DNA from: Coix lacryma-jobi var. lacryma-jobi
Taxonomy: Eukaryota > Streptophyta > Magnoliopsida > Poales > Poaceae
Length of the DNA stretch: 64,000 bases
Assembly (NCBI GenBank): GCA_009763385.1
Contig: CM019828.1
Coordinates: 19,868,822 to 19,932,821, forward strand
Direction: 5' to 3'
The stretch's first letter is position 1. Each line of letters begins with the position of its first letter. Both the position numbers and the translations under genes were made by a program. Positions 42,292 through 55,417 of the stretch are shown here, piece by piece. Under the pieces are notes generated by a model. The model saw only the letters and a program-made list of their open reading frames with translations. It was not told where the DNA came from and did no database searches.

Positions 42292-45200
42292 AGTTCCTCC
42301 AAGCTTACCCTTTGCTAGTCCCTTAGCAAAGTCAAACTCAACAGTGGATCAGGAGTTGCTATAATATCTGCACTTCTAACAAGTACTCATGCATTCAAAC
42401 AAAAGTTTTCATTTGGATTAGAAAAATATATTATATTATTCATCATGGGGCTTAGTACTTTACCTTGAATCTTGATAATTGAAAGATAGAACGATCAAAT
42501 CAAGCACTATGTCTCTCGTTGTTTCACTTCACCATTATCCCGGAGTTTTTATAAATTTTCAAAAACATATATTGCCAAATTAAACAATGAATCCAAAGAG
42601 AAAGTCAACCATACCATTGAATCGAGAAGTGCATGTGTATGGAAAATAGAGGCAGATGCTCTTTTGAATATATCACTCTCTTTTGTCTATTAGAATGTCT
42701 ATTAGAAACACATGGCTATCAGGCTAATTCTACTAGCGGGCACGTGCGCATTTTTTCTGATATTCATATTTTTTATTCTCTATTTTTTTTCTTTTTTTCT
42801 CTTTTTTTGAGGTTCTGGACACTTGTCCCTTTTTATTTCCTCGGGATCTATCTTTTTGAGGTTTCGGACACTTGTCCCTTTTTATTTCCTCGGATTTTTT
42901 TTTCTTTTTTTCAATAGCCACATGTTTCCAACAAACTTTTGAGAGGATAACAATAGATAATCATGAGCATTTATGCGGAGGATGGATGAAATGTGTAAGT
43001 GATATTAATTCAATAGTATGATAACTTCTCACAAAGTCAACAAAGCTTAATTTAACTCAATACAATTATTTGCCATATTAATATTGGAAACTCTCCGGAA
43101 CTCTAGTGTTGTTTAAGAACAAGATAACAGTAGCTCAAATCATCACATATCATATCTGTCAATTACCTAGATTCTGGATCAAGCATTTGCTACCCATATA
43201 TTTAATTTCATTTTAAGGCATCATTAATTTTTTTTAAACTTAGGAGAACTCATGTTTAAAGGCTAGGTACTAGAAAGAAATACAATAGAGCAACTATTCA
43301 TCATTTCCATTTTAAGAAATTAGGGAGAGAGTTCTTCAGATTATACATGCTTTATTTATTTAATCTAACACACTATGACCTATTACTTAAAAAAACACTA
43401 AGATAGTAGTAAGACACACCTGAATCACGATGATAACGGGGGTGCGTCTCCCCCAAGCTAATCCCTTTGATCGCATCGAGCCTTCATGTGCCCGAATATT
43501 TTTGTTCTTTTTCTTTTTGAGGGTGAGCCTTCATGTGCTCACATTTTTTTTGTTTTGAATTTATTTATAGAAAGAAAAACTTAAAGGATAAAGATACTTA
43601 CCTGGATACACGGGAGTGCTTTCCCCCAAGCTGAATGTTGACGTAGTCATTCGATCTTGCAATGTAGCAGACTGGCAGTGAAAAATGTTCTTCCTCTATC
43701 GGAGCATTAATTGATATTGATGGTTGTCGAAATAGTGCTCCAATAGTGGATGAAACATCCACTTGCTCGTCAACTTTTCTTGGTCTTCCAATCCTGCGAA
43801 ACTCAAATAGACAACAAAACTTGTGGAACAGATTAAACGTTAGTGGTTGGCCACTTAAGCCTTAGTTGTCTAGAGTTTCAGTAAGATCTCTTTCTTAATA
43901 TTTTTTTATTTTAATATTTATATGATAAAATGGTAGTTTAACAAAATGAATGTATTTTTATTTATTTTATTTTTATGCCACCACAGTGAATATTTCATGT
44001 GGGTTTTTACACACCACAGAATTCTTCACATGGGGCTTTATGTTTTATGATGAAGTGCAATAAAATATTTTTATTTTCTTTTTTTTATGCAATGCTAATG
44101 TAGAAAAATAAATATACTATGGAGGAATATTGATGGGAAGTAAACATGCAAAAAGAGAAACTAATGTAGAAAAGATAAATATGGATAACTACCGATTTTA
44201 TCTTTCGGCGAGGGTTCAATGTTTAAAGTCCTCTGAACAAGACTTCTCACCATGTTCATTCCTGAGGTGCATCATTTGATCTCGATATATAGACCTTGAT
44301 AACTACACCTCTTGATATGTGTCACTCATGTTCTTTGTTCGCCCAGCAATTCGAAGTGAAGCATTAGTTGTGGAAGCTGACAGCATCTTGCTTAGTGTGT
44401 ATGTTCTTGTAGATCCAGGACCTTCACTCTATAGAATTTGGGAGTTGACAAACTCCTTGTTTTGCTCAAAGAGTGTGTCCTGCTCATAAAGACAAGGTAG
44501 AGATCAAGTGCATGGGCTCTGTTGGCAGAAAAACACCGACATAACCAAAAGTTTTGTTCATTCCTCTCTAACCTTAGACACATTGAACAAGATGAACTTG
44601 TTGTTTATGTGTTCTATTTAATCTTAACATGAGTGATATGATCAAAATATGAGCATGAAAGTAGCATCATAAAATATTTAACAAATCAGATTGCTTAACC
44701 CAAGGAAAGATAATCTATGCATAATGTGTTGATGTTTTCATGATTGTGATATATCATCTTCCAAAGGTTATATGCATAACATTTTAGCTCATTTAAGTGA
44801 GATTCAAGAGAGTAAAGCCAGGAACAAAGAGTAAAGAACTGAACATGTTGAGTCGATTAGGTTGGATCATGTGAGGTACAACTTAAACATGTTTGGTTCT
44901 TTATGTATGCGCATAGCAGAATCAAGGAGAAACTTTTAAAGTGATGGTCACTTACCTTCAAATGATACTTTATCATTGAAGAGTGATTGCATCGAACCAT
45001 CTTGTGGAAGCTTCTCTTGTCTAGCTGGTTGTGTTCATGAATGGCTTATCTTCTCTTGTCTATCTCACTGTGGGCCAGCTGAGTCTTGTTCTCAACACGT
45101 CCAGATGATGGAGACCTTGTCAGCTATTATTTTGATCTGTAGACTTGGGTACTATCTCTCCATCTTCTAATTCTTGCAGTGCAGTGGCTTCGTCCTTCAA

Positions 45201-46849
45201 GATATAACCCTCAATTCCTGGCAGTTGGTTCTTCCTTCATCAGTTGAGTCAACGTCTTCTCTTGGTTTTCTTCGGCTGCTCATAAGTGGTGTAGTTGTTG
45301 AAGAAGCAGCAATCCTTTTGATCTAAGATCCAAAACTGGACGTCTCCATGTCTGACATAGATGACACATTGGTGGTGTTCAAGAACGATCTTCCAAGAAT
45401 GAGTGATGAGTGATGGATCATATTCTTCTCCTTAATTGGATAACGTCCAGTGGCTTGTACTGATCAAAGTGGTGAAGCTGGATTTCTCCTTCCTCTCCTT
45501 GATCGTGAAGCAAATCTAGACAACAGAATTGTGTCTCCCCAAAGCTGGCTTGTGAAATAGGTGGATGTCCAAATTTCTTCAACAACATGTTCATGAGTTG
45601 AAATTATAGACCTTGTTGTTGTTGAAGTTGTTCCACCTCATCCCCCAAACTAGCTCTTGTGTTGCAATGATTAGAAGTGAGGAGAACTTCCACTGCTTGT
45701 CTTCATAGTGAACCACCAACAGACTTCCTTCGGATGACACATAGATGTTATAATGTAGTGGCATATCATCACCCTGATATTTCTTGTTGGTGTCGGTGTT
45801 GATGACTTCGACAATGATGAGCGTAGGCATAGATTGACCCATACGGGGTGAGTTGCATCATGCTCATCATCATTGTCCGAGCTTAAGCCTTGGGATGGCT
45901 CAAAGCTTGGCTGCCTTCGACATCACTAGTGACTTGTCTGATGATGAGTTTTGCCTATCCATAGGTTGGGTGTTGGATCTTTAACTTCACACCATGAACA
46001 AGCAACCTCATCTCCTACAAAATGTTAGTGGACATATACCCGAAGGATTGTACTAAATGTGAAACATGGGTTGTTATCCAGAACTTATGTGTTATTCATC
46101 CATGCTAATGAAAAGATAATTTTAGGATTACTTTAGCATAGACTAGTGTTTTATTTGTTGGCTGCATTTTAACATGGTTCAAGGCAAAAGATACATGCAG
46201 TAGAAGATAAATTGAAATAAACTTTAATACTTACAGTTCTTTCATCCATGATGAATGGGCTGAGTCTTCATTATGCAGTTCATCATATGCCTTGCTTCAT
46301 CTCTAATGTGAATTCATCTCAGGACTTTCCCAAAGTGTATTTAGAGTTCTCTGCAGGGGTTAGTCCAACAAAATATCCAATGTCTACACTAGCAATTTTT
46401 AGTTCAATAATCAAACTAGACTCCATGTCTAATTGGATTAAGGAAGGCATTTTTAACCTAAGCACCATGCTTAATTTAAAATCCTTTGAAAGTACTCTCG
46501 AGAAGCACAACCAAACCAAAGCATACTATAAGAAACACGGGTAGAATGAGAGCATAAAGAGATTTATTCAAAAAGAGATGAAAGAGTATGATCACAGTGA
46601 GGAGTATCTTTTTTTCCTTTTTTAATATTTTTTTTGTTTAGATGCAGATGATATGAATGCATGCAGGGGACTAAACATGTTATGCACTTGATATGGGAAA
46701 ACATAAACTAAATGAGGTGGATGAATGATTAAAAGTAAACATGCAGTGGTATGCAAGGAATTAAAAAGATAACTACTCATAAAGTTTAAAGTCCATGAGC
46801 AAGACTATCTCACCTTGATCATACTTACCATGGCTCACAATTGGGATTT
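42292..46849 (-). other. Element D internal region, part 1 (non-coding)
   Basis: About 4.6 kb of AT-rich DNA without retroviral domains. A purine-rich tract on the minus strand touches the left LTR (42292-42306, AAGCTTGGAGGAACT) and is the likely PPT. It contains a short tandem duplication (42801-42894) and a minus-strand frame of 83 codons (45842-45591) of unknown nature (LHYNIYVSSEGSLLVVHYED), possibly a captured gene scrap. Other frames are short. Confidence 0.6.
42801..42894. repeat. Two-copy tandem repeat within D
   Basis: The phrase TTGAGGTTTCGGACACTTG (TTCTGG in the first copy) followed by TCCCTTTTTATTTCCTCGG occurs twice, separated by about 50 bases, in a T-rich setting. Confidence 0.7.
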
Positions 46850-46854
46850 GTGAG

Positions 46855-48195
46855 TCTTAACACCAAATTTTCGCACGCGTAAGAAGATGACAGATGGGCC
46901 AATATACGGAGATGGGCGTATGAGGCATTCGGCAGGTATCCATGCAGTCGGCTAGATTCCAAGGATTCGGCAACTGCTTGTGCGGTCGGCTATTTTGAGA
47001 AAGGGGATTTCCGTTGAAGCGGCGGTAGCAAGAGCCAATAGAGCAACAACATGGCGACAATTAAGGCAATGAAAATTCTGAAGGAAGTCGAAGGCCAAAA
47101 ATATTGTATTTTTTCCTTTAACGTTTCATAGTCGTATCCTCTTAGGACTCGTTTCGCGTCCAGGGTATAAATATAAACCCTTGGCTATTGTAAAAAGGGT
47201 TCACAACCATATCAATACAAACCGGCCCCGTGCCATCTTCGAGTCCTTTGTCGTGTCGTCGAGTTCTTCGAGAGGAATCATCGATCCGTCGACCTCCGTA
47301 AGTCCCGACAACCTTGTTATCATGTCTAGTATCATGCAGTGGATTTAGATGTGATGCAAGTAGTCTTGCTTGTTTCCAATGGTCGTGCGGCGGACCTTTG
47401 TTAACGATCAAGAAATCTTTGCTTATGCTTTATTTATGAGTAAATACCGTGTGGCAGGTGTTTGCTTGATATGTTTAGCAAAGGCGAGATAGTTATCGGC
47501 TCTATTAGATTCGGCAAAATCTAGTAGATTCATTAAGTTATCATGTGTTGCATGATTTAATTAATTTTGTAACACTCTCTTGCCCAATCTAGATTGACTT
47601 TGTTCGACCTTTCTTTACAAGTTTATTTGTGTTCCAATAATTGAATGATCATGATGGCCGAATTAATTTCTAATCTTGATTGTTACGTGTTGTGGGTTCA
47701 TACATATCGATCACGTTCGAGCTTAGATAAAACTAGGTATCGTGCGACAGATGCAGGTTTTAGATTGGTTTGATCGTGTTTGTTTGCATGTTCCTTCTTC
47801 ATGGACCCCAACTCGGCTAGTTTGCCGAGCTTGGTTACATGTCAACTTATAATTTATTCTTTACTTGTCCAAGCATGTCTTTTTCATGTACATACGTTCG
47901 GCAATCAGCTGTTTACATATGTTTATGTTTAGAGATAGCCGAATGACCTTTAAACTTGTTGACAGACAGCTTCTATAGCTGTATGTCGTTATGAGTGGCT
48001 TCAGGGCCGTAAATATGGAACTGTCTGGTCTCACCCGGCATGTTCCAGTTTTATTCTCACAGTTTTATCCCTTGTTGGTTTTCAGGTCAAACCGACTGGC
48101 ACGTCTCTGGATTTCAAATCGCCCGGGCACCCGTTTGAAGCCACGCTTTCCGGCTTGCTGTGTGTCAGGCGCGGAACGTCGTTTTTGCGTCAACA
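46855..48195 (+). repeat. Element E 5' LTR
   Basis: 1,341 bp, nearly identical to 55686-57025 apart from scattered substitutions. Here the first two bases are TC, where the other copy has TG. It ends GCGTCAACA. Confidence 0.93.
47166..47175 (+). promoter_or_regulatory. TATA box, 5' LTR of E
   Basis: TATAAATATA preceded by CCAGGG lies about 310 bases into the LTR, plus orientation. Confidence 0.65.
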
Positions 48196-48202
48196 CACTT
48201 TT

Positions 48203-48218
48203 TGGCATGCCCGGTGGG
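48203..48218 (+). other. Element E primer binding site
   Basis: TGGCATGCCCGGTGGG follows the LTR after seven bases, the usual place and style of grass Gypsy primer sites. I have not assigned the tRNA. Confidence 0.7.
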
Positions 48219-48233
48219 ACACCACATTCCAAG

Positions 48234-49607
48234 ATGCCTGAATTCGTCAACAATGCAGATGACCCCAGGGGCAAAAGCAAGGTTCATTTCCAGAATAGCC
48301 GAACTGAAAGGGGTGAAGCTTCCAGGCCCAGGGTCACGACACGTATTTTGTTGAACAAATGGCACCGGGAGCAGGAACGGCACGAGAAGCAAAAGTTCTA
48401 TGAAGAACAAAAGTTCATAGAGGAGCAACGGAGGTACGAATAGAAAATGTACCGAGAAAGATAAGAATATACGAGAGAGCAAGAGCAATCTCATTGGGGG
48501 TGCTCATTCTTCAAATATTGTTGGAATGAAGGCTTGAAGCTGCCTGCTAAGAACAATTGCCCTGAGTGCAGTGATCAATATTCTGAGTACAGGCAGTCTC
48601 GAGTCAACCGTCGTTCGGTCCATGAAAGGCTTGGGATGCAATTCCCTAAGGATGATCGGCGCTTAAAAATGGGTAATTTCGAAAATCGGAAAAGGAGAAG
48701 ATTTGCCGATCGAGATTGGGCTCGCGTTGAGGAAGAAGAGTACCGTGAATATGTTTGGCAGAAAGGACAGTGGTGTCCACCAGGGTTGAGAAAGAGTCAG
48801 AAAAGAAGAGTGCAACGCCTAAGAGATAGAGAATTGGCGCAAGCAGGCACTAAGACGAAACAAATTTGGCGTCCAAAGGAGAAACCCAATGAGCATGATC
48901 ATTCGGCTGATGCATGCATGGCTTTCTTCCTTCCGTCAGAATTCATGGCCCCCGGGGATCAGGACGTCCAAGAAGAAGTGTACTCGGATTTTGATGAAAG
49001 CGAGTACCAGGATATGATGGCTCAACTTGTCTTGACTCAGCGAGCAATTTTTGACAAGCCAGCCAAGCATCGACACTTGAAGCCGCTTTACGTGAAAGGC
49101 TATGTTAATGGCAAGCCTTTAACCAAGATGTTTATTGATGGGGGTGCTGCTATCAATATCATGCCATACACTACCTTCAGAAAGCTTGAGATGGCTAATG
49201 AAGAATTACTAAAAACTGACATGGTGCTCAGAGACTTTGCTGGCAACCCTTCTGATACTCGAGGAGCTATTCATGTTGAGCTGATGATTGGATCAAAAAC
49301 CTTGATTACTACCTTCTTTGTCATCGATGGCAAGGAGGCATATAGTTTACTCTTAGGAAGAGATTGGATCCATGCAAATTGTTGTGTTCCGTCAACTATG
49401 CATCAAATCCTCATCCAGTAGATTGGGGATGACGTTAAAATTGTCCATGCTGATGATTCGGTGAGTGTTGCTACTGCAGAACCCGTTTACTGGGAGTATG
49501 ATGGTGTCGAGTGCTTCTCCGGAAGAGTTTGGAAAGAAGGTCCTGTAAATGTTTTCGACAAGGACCAACAGCCGATCCAAGCAGTCGGCTCTCAGAGCAA
49601 TTTTTAA
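48234..49607 (+). pseudogene. Element E gag C-terminal region and protease, with stops
   Basis: Reading starts at MPEFVNNADDPRGKSK, just after the primer site. It passes a Glu/Arg-rich coiled coil, a Cys-rich segment (CSFFKYCWNEGLKLP, CPECS), a basic region and the aspartic protease (FIDGGAAINIMPY, about 49132). In-frame stops lie at 48441, 48462, 49419 and 49605. I see no classical retrotransposon gag capsid domain, so either this lineage keeps it elsewhere or it has been deleted. The frame is the same as for RT. Confidence 0.8.
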
Positions 49608-51479
49608 ATGGATAATCCAATTGATGGTAACGAAGGAAAGTTGGGGCGAGGTTTTATGTTGGCTGATAAACTAGAAGAGATAAATGTTGGTAATGATGCC
49701 GAGCCGAGACCAATATATGTCAGTGCAAATTTGGATCCAGAGTATAGATCGAAATTGATAGACCTTCTGAAGGAGTTCAAAGATTGTTTTGCTTGGGATT
49801 ACACGGAGATGCCCGGATTAGACCGTTCTATTGTTGAGCATCGATTACCAATCAAACCTGGGTATCGCCCCTACAAACAACCTCCTCGGAAGATTTTTAA
49901 AGAGGAAGTACTGGCCGACGTGAAAAAAGAAGTTGAGAGATTATTGAAGGCAAATTTCATTCGGCCGTGTAGATATGCAGAGTGGATTTCAAGCATAGTT
50001 CTGGTATATAAAAAGAATGGAAAGATGAGGGTTTGCATTGATTTTAGAGATCTCAATAAAGCTACCCCAATGGACAGTTATCCGATGCCGGTTGCCAAAT
50101 TGCTTGTTGATGCAGCGGCTGGTTAAGAAGTCGTCAGCTTTATGGATGGCAATGCTGGATACAATCAGATCTTTATGGCAGTGGAAGATATTTCAAAGAC
50201 AGCTTTTAGATGCCCTGGTCATATTGGTTTGTTTGAATGGGTTGTTATGACATTCAGATTAAAGAATGTCGGCACAACTTATCAAAGAGCTATGAATTAT
50301 ATCTTCCATGAGTTGATCGGCAAAATTGTGGAAATCTATATCGATGATGTAGTCGTGAAGTCTAGGGATCATGAAGAACATCTAGCTGATTTGAGGAAAA
50401 CTTTAGAGTGCACAAGGAAACATGGTTTGAGGATGGATCCAAACAAATGTGCTTTTGGAGTTTCGGCAGGTGAGTTTTTAGGGTTTCTGATCCATAAAGG
50501 AGGGATTGAAGTTGGAAAGAAAAGCATGGAAGCGATAGACAAAATTGTCCCTCCAACCAACCTCACGGAGTTACAGTCGCTGCTTGGCAAGATTAATTTT
50601 GTAAGAAGGTTTATATCTAACTTATCCGAAAGAATTTTGCCTTTTTCTCCGTTGCTCAAGCTTAAGAAAGATCAAGAATTCATGTGGGGTGACGTACAAC
50701 AGAAAGCTTTTGATGAAATTAAAGAATACATGAAGGCACCACCGGTGTTGGTACCTCCACAACTTGGTAAATCTTTCAAGTTGTACGTGGCGACCGATAG
50801 CCTAACAATAGGATCGGCCCTTATACAAGAATTTGAGGGAAAAGAAAGAGTAATAGCTTACCTTAGCCGAAAACTATTAGACCCAGAGACGAGGTATTCG
50901 GCTACAGAGAAACTTTGTTTATGTGTGTATTACTCATGTACCAAGCTTTGACACTACTTATTAAATGCCGAATGCATGATAGTTTCTGAATTTGATGTGA
51001 TAAAGCATAATTTGTCAATGCCTATTTTGAATGGAAGGATCGGCAAGTGGATTTTAGCACTGTCGGAATTTGATTTGAGGTACGAATCGGCAAAGGCAGT
51101 GAAAGGTCAAGCTATTACCGATTTTGTTACTCATCATCGTGATCCTTCTGCTAATATGGTAAATATCGCACCTTGGACTTTGTTTTTCGATGGTTCATCT
51201 TGTAGTAAAGGTGGTGGTGCTGGTATTTTCTTGATTTCTCCACGAGGGTTGACTTTCAAATATGTCATCCCTATTGAGTTTTATGTTACTAACAATCAAG
51301 CAGAATATGAAGCATTGCTCAGAGGGCTTCGACTGCTTGTAGAGATAAAAGCTGTTGCTGTCAAAATTTTTGGGAATTCTGAGTTGGTCATCAACCAATT
51401 AACCGGTCAATATGAATGTAAAAATAATATATTGAGAGAGTATTATGAAGAATGTCAAGAGCTTTTGAGGTATTTCTAG
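49608..51479 (+). pseudogene. Element E reverse transcriptase and two RNase H domains, with stops
   Basis: The RT carries HRLPIKPGYRPYKQPPRK, IRPCRYAEWISSIVLVYKKN, MRVCIDFRDLNKATP, FMDGNAGYNQI and the catalytic YIDDVVVKS (about 50338). A retroviral-type RNase H (FKLYVATDSLTIGSALIQEF, VIAYLSRKLLD) follows, then a second RNase H-like domain (WTLFFDGSSCSKGGGAGIFL, NNQAEYEALLRGL) typical of Tat elements. The frame is constant with gag, but stops occur at 50124, 50949 and 51477. The first separates the RT fingers from the palm. The motifs themselves are well preserved, which suggests fairly recent decay. Confidence 0.9.
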
Positions 51480-52860
51480 ATAGCAACTTTACATCATATC
51501 CCTAGGGGGCATAATGAAGAAGCAAATAAATTAGCTCAGGCTGCTTCTGGATATCGGGAAGATCAAGAAGTTTTTGCTTTGAACGAAGATCATACGGTTA
51601 ATGATTGGAGAAAAGAAATTGCCGATTACTTGAAAAACCCATCACAAAAAGTCTCTCGAAAGCTCAGGTATAAGGCTCTCAAGTTTACACTTCAACATGA
51701 TCAGTTGTACTAAATCTATAGATGGAGTGCTCCTCAAGTGTTTAAGTCAAGAAGAAGCCAAAAAGCTGATGTACAAAGTGCATGAAGGGTTATGTGGTGC
51801 ACATCAATCGGCTTACCGAATGAAATGGATAATAAGGAGGACTGGGTATTTTTGGCCAAAAATGCTCGAAGATTGTTTTGAATATTATAAAGGATGTCAA
51901 GATTGTCAGAGATTCGGCAATATTCAAAGAGTTCCGGCATCGGCTATGAATCCAATTATCAAGCCATGGCCGTTTAGAGGATGGGCTATAGATTTCATTG
52001 GTCAAATTCATCCTCCTTCTAGTAAAGGACATAAGTTCGTACTATTGGCTACAGATTACTTTACCAAATGGGTCAAAGTTATACCTTTGAAGAAGGTTAC
52101 ATCAGAAAACATGATCAATTTTGTTAAGGAACATATAGTTCACAGATTCGGGATCCCTCAAACTATTTCAACGGACCAAGGGACCCAGTTTACGTCATCC
52201 GAATTTTGTGACTTTGCTAAAGAAATGGCGATCAAGTTATATAATTCTTCTCCTTATTATGCACAAGCCAATGGTCAAGCTGAAGCATCAAATAAGATTA
52301 TGATTAAGATTATCCAGAAAAAGATTGACGAAAAGCCGAAGAAGTGGCATTTGGTTCTTGATGAAGCATTGTGGGCTTACCGAATGGCATGTCATGGGTC
52401 TACTCAAGCGTCTCCCTACGAATTGGTTCATGGGCACTGTGCTGTGTTGTCGTGGGAGTTACAATCAAGTTCGAGGCAAGTTACATTGCAGAATGATTTG
52501 AAGAAAGAAGATTATAAAAATCTAATGATGGACGAACTAGAAGATTTGCACTTGGTTCGTCTTAAGGCATTGGAGAATATAGAGAAGAACAAATTGCGTG
52601 TTGCTAAGTATTACAATAGGAAAGTTAAAGAAAAACACTTTGTAGAGGGAGATTTGGTTTGGAAGGTTATATTGCCGATTGGGATGAAGGACAAAGCGTT
52701 CGGTAAATGGTCTCCAAATTGGGAAGGTCCTTTTCGGATAGTAAGACATGTACCTGACAACGCATATATTTTGAAGACTTTATTGGGAGAAGAATTTTCT
52801 AGAGCTATTAATGGGAGATTTCTCAAGAGATTCCATCCCAGTGTAGAAGTTGGCGCATGA
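51480..52860 (+). pseudogene. Element E integrase, entered by a frameshift
   Basis: The gag-pol frame runs to 51713, where a one-base shift at TACTAAATC passes reading to the frame of 51697-52860. The integrase has a zinc-binding HHCC region (HEGLCGAHQSAYRMK, CQDCQ), a core with WAIDFIGQ, STDQGTQFTS and AEASNK (the DDE positions) and a C-terminal GDLVWKVILPIG/WEGPFRI module. It ends with a normal TGA (52858-52860). Apart from the shift this domain is open over 387 codons. Confidence 0.9.
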
Positions 52861-53195
52861 ACAGTCTCAAAGATTCTTCGTGTGAAGGAAAAATAGCCGA
52901 TGTGAAACATCGCCTTTAGTACAAAAACTGTTCATAACCCTGGTGGCCCTAGCATTTTTCAAGTTAGCAGGTTTATCGGGAGGTGAGAAAGGCGAAGCGC
53001 AGTAAATGAGATGCCGAGTGACATGACATGTCGAAATGAAATCTAGTCGGCTAAAATGACGTCATGCGTTTGGGAAGCGTTTTTCTAAAGAAATGTTGCA
53101 ATCGGGAAAACCACTGAGTAATCAGGGGATGCAAATAGACGTTATTCAGAGAAAACAACCTCGTTTATTCATTTACAGATCCGTCCTAGTACAAA

Positions 53196-54016
53196 CTACT
53201 CCTGGAATAATCTGTTCAGAACGGACTGCGAATTGGTGACTCCGGCGAGAGCAGCGGCATGATCATCATAAACTTCAAGATGATCTTCAATAGCTTCGAT
53301 TTCATCTGGGCGTCCGCATGCGAAGCCGACCGGTTGGACGGAGTAGTCCTTGTTGGTCCGAGAGCTCATCGCCGCTAGCCCAAGGGAGACGCCAAGGTGC
53401 ACACCTTGGATGACGGCCTGATCTATGCGGCCATCCGTAGCGTCAAGGCGCGCCTCGGCTGAGTCCCCATGGGCATTTACCTTGTCAGCAACTCTGTTCG
53501 CCGCCACCCTCAGACGGTCATTCTCCGCAAAAAGAGCTGAAAGAAAGAATGAGTTCGTGATGCAGGAAAAGGCCGAAAGAAGATGGAATGAACGATAGAT
53601 GTCAAACCGGTAATGGCGTTGCAGAGCTGCTTCCGCTGGTCCTCCCATTCGGCTTCCTCAATGCCGTATTTCTTGGATACGTCCTCCAACTCCTTCTGGG
53701 CCTTATCCCTCTCCTCACGATACCGAAGAGCATCCAAACGGGTGTACCGAGGTGAATCGTCAGACTCAGAGGAATTTGATGACCCAGAAGAAGGAGTGGA
53801 AGAACCCGGTGGAGCTGCCGTTTCTGAAAAAGGGATCCGAGTTTGGCTGGAGAAAGCCCTCACCCTGGAAAGAAGATGAACAGTGAATCGGGAACGGATA
53901 AACAAGAAAAGCTACCACAAGGGGGCAAGAAACCAATTTTTACCCATAACGCCGACGAGTCGGTGCTCGGCTTCCTTCCGCTTTGTCTCCAGCGAGACGT
54001 TTGCCGTAGTCACCAT
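53196..54016 (-). CDS. Antisense ORF module 1 of element E (three putative exons)
   Basis: On the minus strand, exon 1 begins MVTTANVSLETKRKEAEHRL at 54016 and meets a GT donor at 53943. Exon 2 (about 53866-53609) holds a Ser/Pro-rich start and a coiled coil (YREERDKAQKELEDVSKKYG). Exon 3 (about 53538-53196) begins ALFAENDRLRV after a CAG acceptor. Tat-lineage retrotransposons of grasses are known to carry antisense ORFs downstream of pol, of unknown role. The splice pattern is inferred. The frame shows no stop within exons. Confidence 0.55.
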
Positions 54017-54321
54017 TGCCTGCCATTGATGAAAATACAGGCGAGGGTTTTCTCTCTGGTTTGAGTTAGGAGCCGGGGAATGGAGAGATTGCAAGTCAAA
54101 CTGATTGGAGTTGAAGATGATGGCCTGCGTAGGGTTATATTTATGGAACCATGGCTTGCACCCCGGAACGCCAAGTGTCGGAGTAAGGTTTTCACGATTT
54201 ATGGGCCGTTGTTGGGCCGGGTCAGATTTTTGCTGACTTGTGGAGATCGTGGCTCCAGAATCAGGAAGCCGATAGGATTCGGCTGAGGATCGTTGCCACA
54301 TGAAGAGTTCAGTTTCGGTCG

Positions 54322-54524
54322 ATTATTTGGAAACTCGTATTACCGATTAGTGCCGAAGACAGTAAGTTTGGCAAATGGTCTTCGATTTGGGAAGGACCAT
54401 ATTTTATTCCAGGCAATGGAATTTTAATGGAGAAGTCTTCAAGAAAGTTGTAAATGGAAAATTCCTTAAGAAGTACTATCCTAACATCGTCATGAATTGG
54501 AAAATTGAGAGGAATCCGAAACAC
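54322..54524 (+). pseudogene. Duplicated 3' end of integrase in element E
   Basis: The sequence resembles the last 200 bases of the integrase (52650-52850): KFGKWSSIWEGPY against AFGKWSPNWEGPF, then a broken frame with VVNGKFLKKYYP against AINGRFLKRFHP. The following AATAGCCGATGTG...CATCGCCTTTA also occurs after the genuine pol end (52891 and 54588). It is a diverged duplicate and cannot be translated as a unit. Confidence 0.75.
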
Positions 54525-54758
54525 TAGATCTAAAAATAGCCGATTACAACAATCGTCTACAAGACAGAGATGACTGACATGATTATCGGCAATAGCCGAT
54601 GTGGTATACATCGCCTTTAAAGCAAAAATAAAAGTCAATGATTAGTGCACGAAGCAGAACACGCATTGATCTCAAGGGATCAGTAACAGATTGATTTCAA
54701 GGATCAAACAAAAGGGCTTTTTATTTACAGAAGGGGGGGTACAAGATTACAGTAAGGA

Positions 54759-55417
54759 TCAGTTCGTCCACCCCATCCTACGCCTAATCGGGAGAACATG
54801 GTCAAAGGAATCAGCCAGATCTGTTCCAGCTTCCTTCATATCATCCACAGAATGTTCTACCTTGTATTCTAGCCACCGCTCACAGACATCGAATCTATGA
54901 TAGTCGGCGCCGGAGTGAATCCGTACGACGTTGAAGGCAAGTGCTGCGCCGTATCCCATGCTAGCCCTGGAGATGTCAGGAAGGATTCGGTTGACCTCGT
55001 TCACCCGATCCAAGGCTGTCGTACCCGCCGCATTGGCTGTAATGGCAAGCTTGGCGACAGCAGTTTCAAGAGCATGAAGTTTTGCCTCCAGAGCTGAAAG
55101 GGAGAAGAGTAAGTAAAAGCAAGAGGGGAAACAAAGACAAAAATGATGAAAATATTCACCAACGGCCCGATTCTGAGCGATGTCACGCTCCCGGGAGACT
55201 CGGGTAATCTCCTGATCCTTCTCCTCCAGATCAAGCTGAAGGTCTATGACCTGTTGAGTCAGGTTTTCGGAGAAATCATCATCGATCTTCCTCAACAAAA
55301 GTAACGAAGTAAGAACGGCTGCTTCGTTTTGAAACAAAAAATAGAAGAGAGCAACCTCTTCTTGGAAGTGCTAGAAGCGCCAAGCTCAGAGCTATGTCTG
55401 CTCGCTACGGAAGACAT
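54759..55417 (-). CDS. Antisense ORF module 2 of element E (paralogue of module 1)
   Basis: Minus-strand exon 1 begins MSSVASRHSSELGASSTSKK at 55417. Exon 2 includes a coiled coil (NLTQQVIDLQLDLEEKDQEI) and ends before a GT near 55159. Exon 3 begins ALEAKLHALETAV after an AG near 55096 and runs to 54759. Exon order, the coiled-coil middle and the exon 3 start (ALFAE/ALEAK) match module 1, although the sequences have diverged strongly. The function is unknown; splicing is inferred. Confidence 0.5.

Noticed and set aside
53613..53879. Plus-strand ORF in the 3' region of E
   Set aside because: Overlaps exon 2 of antisense module 1 on the other strand; the coiled-coil composition supports the minus strand.
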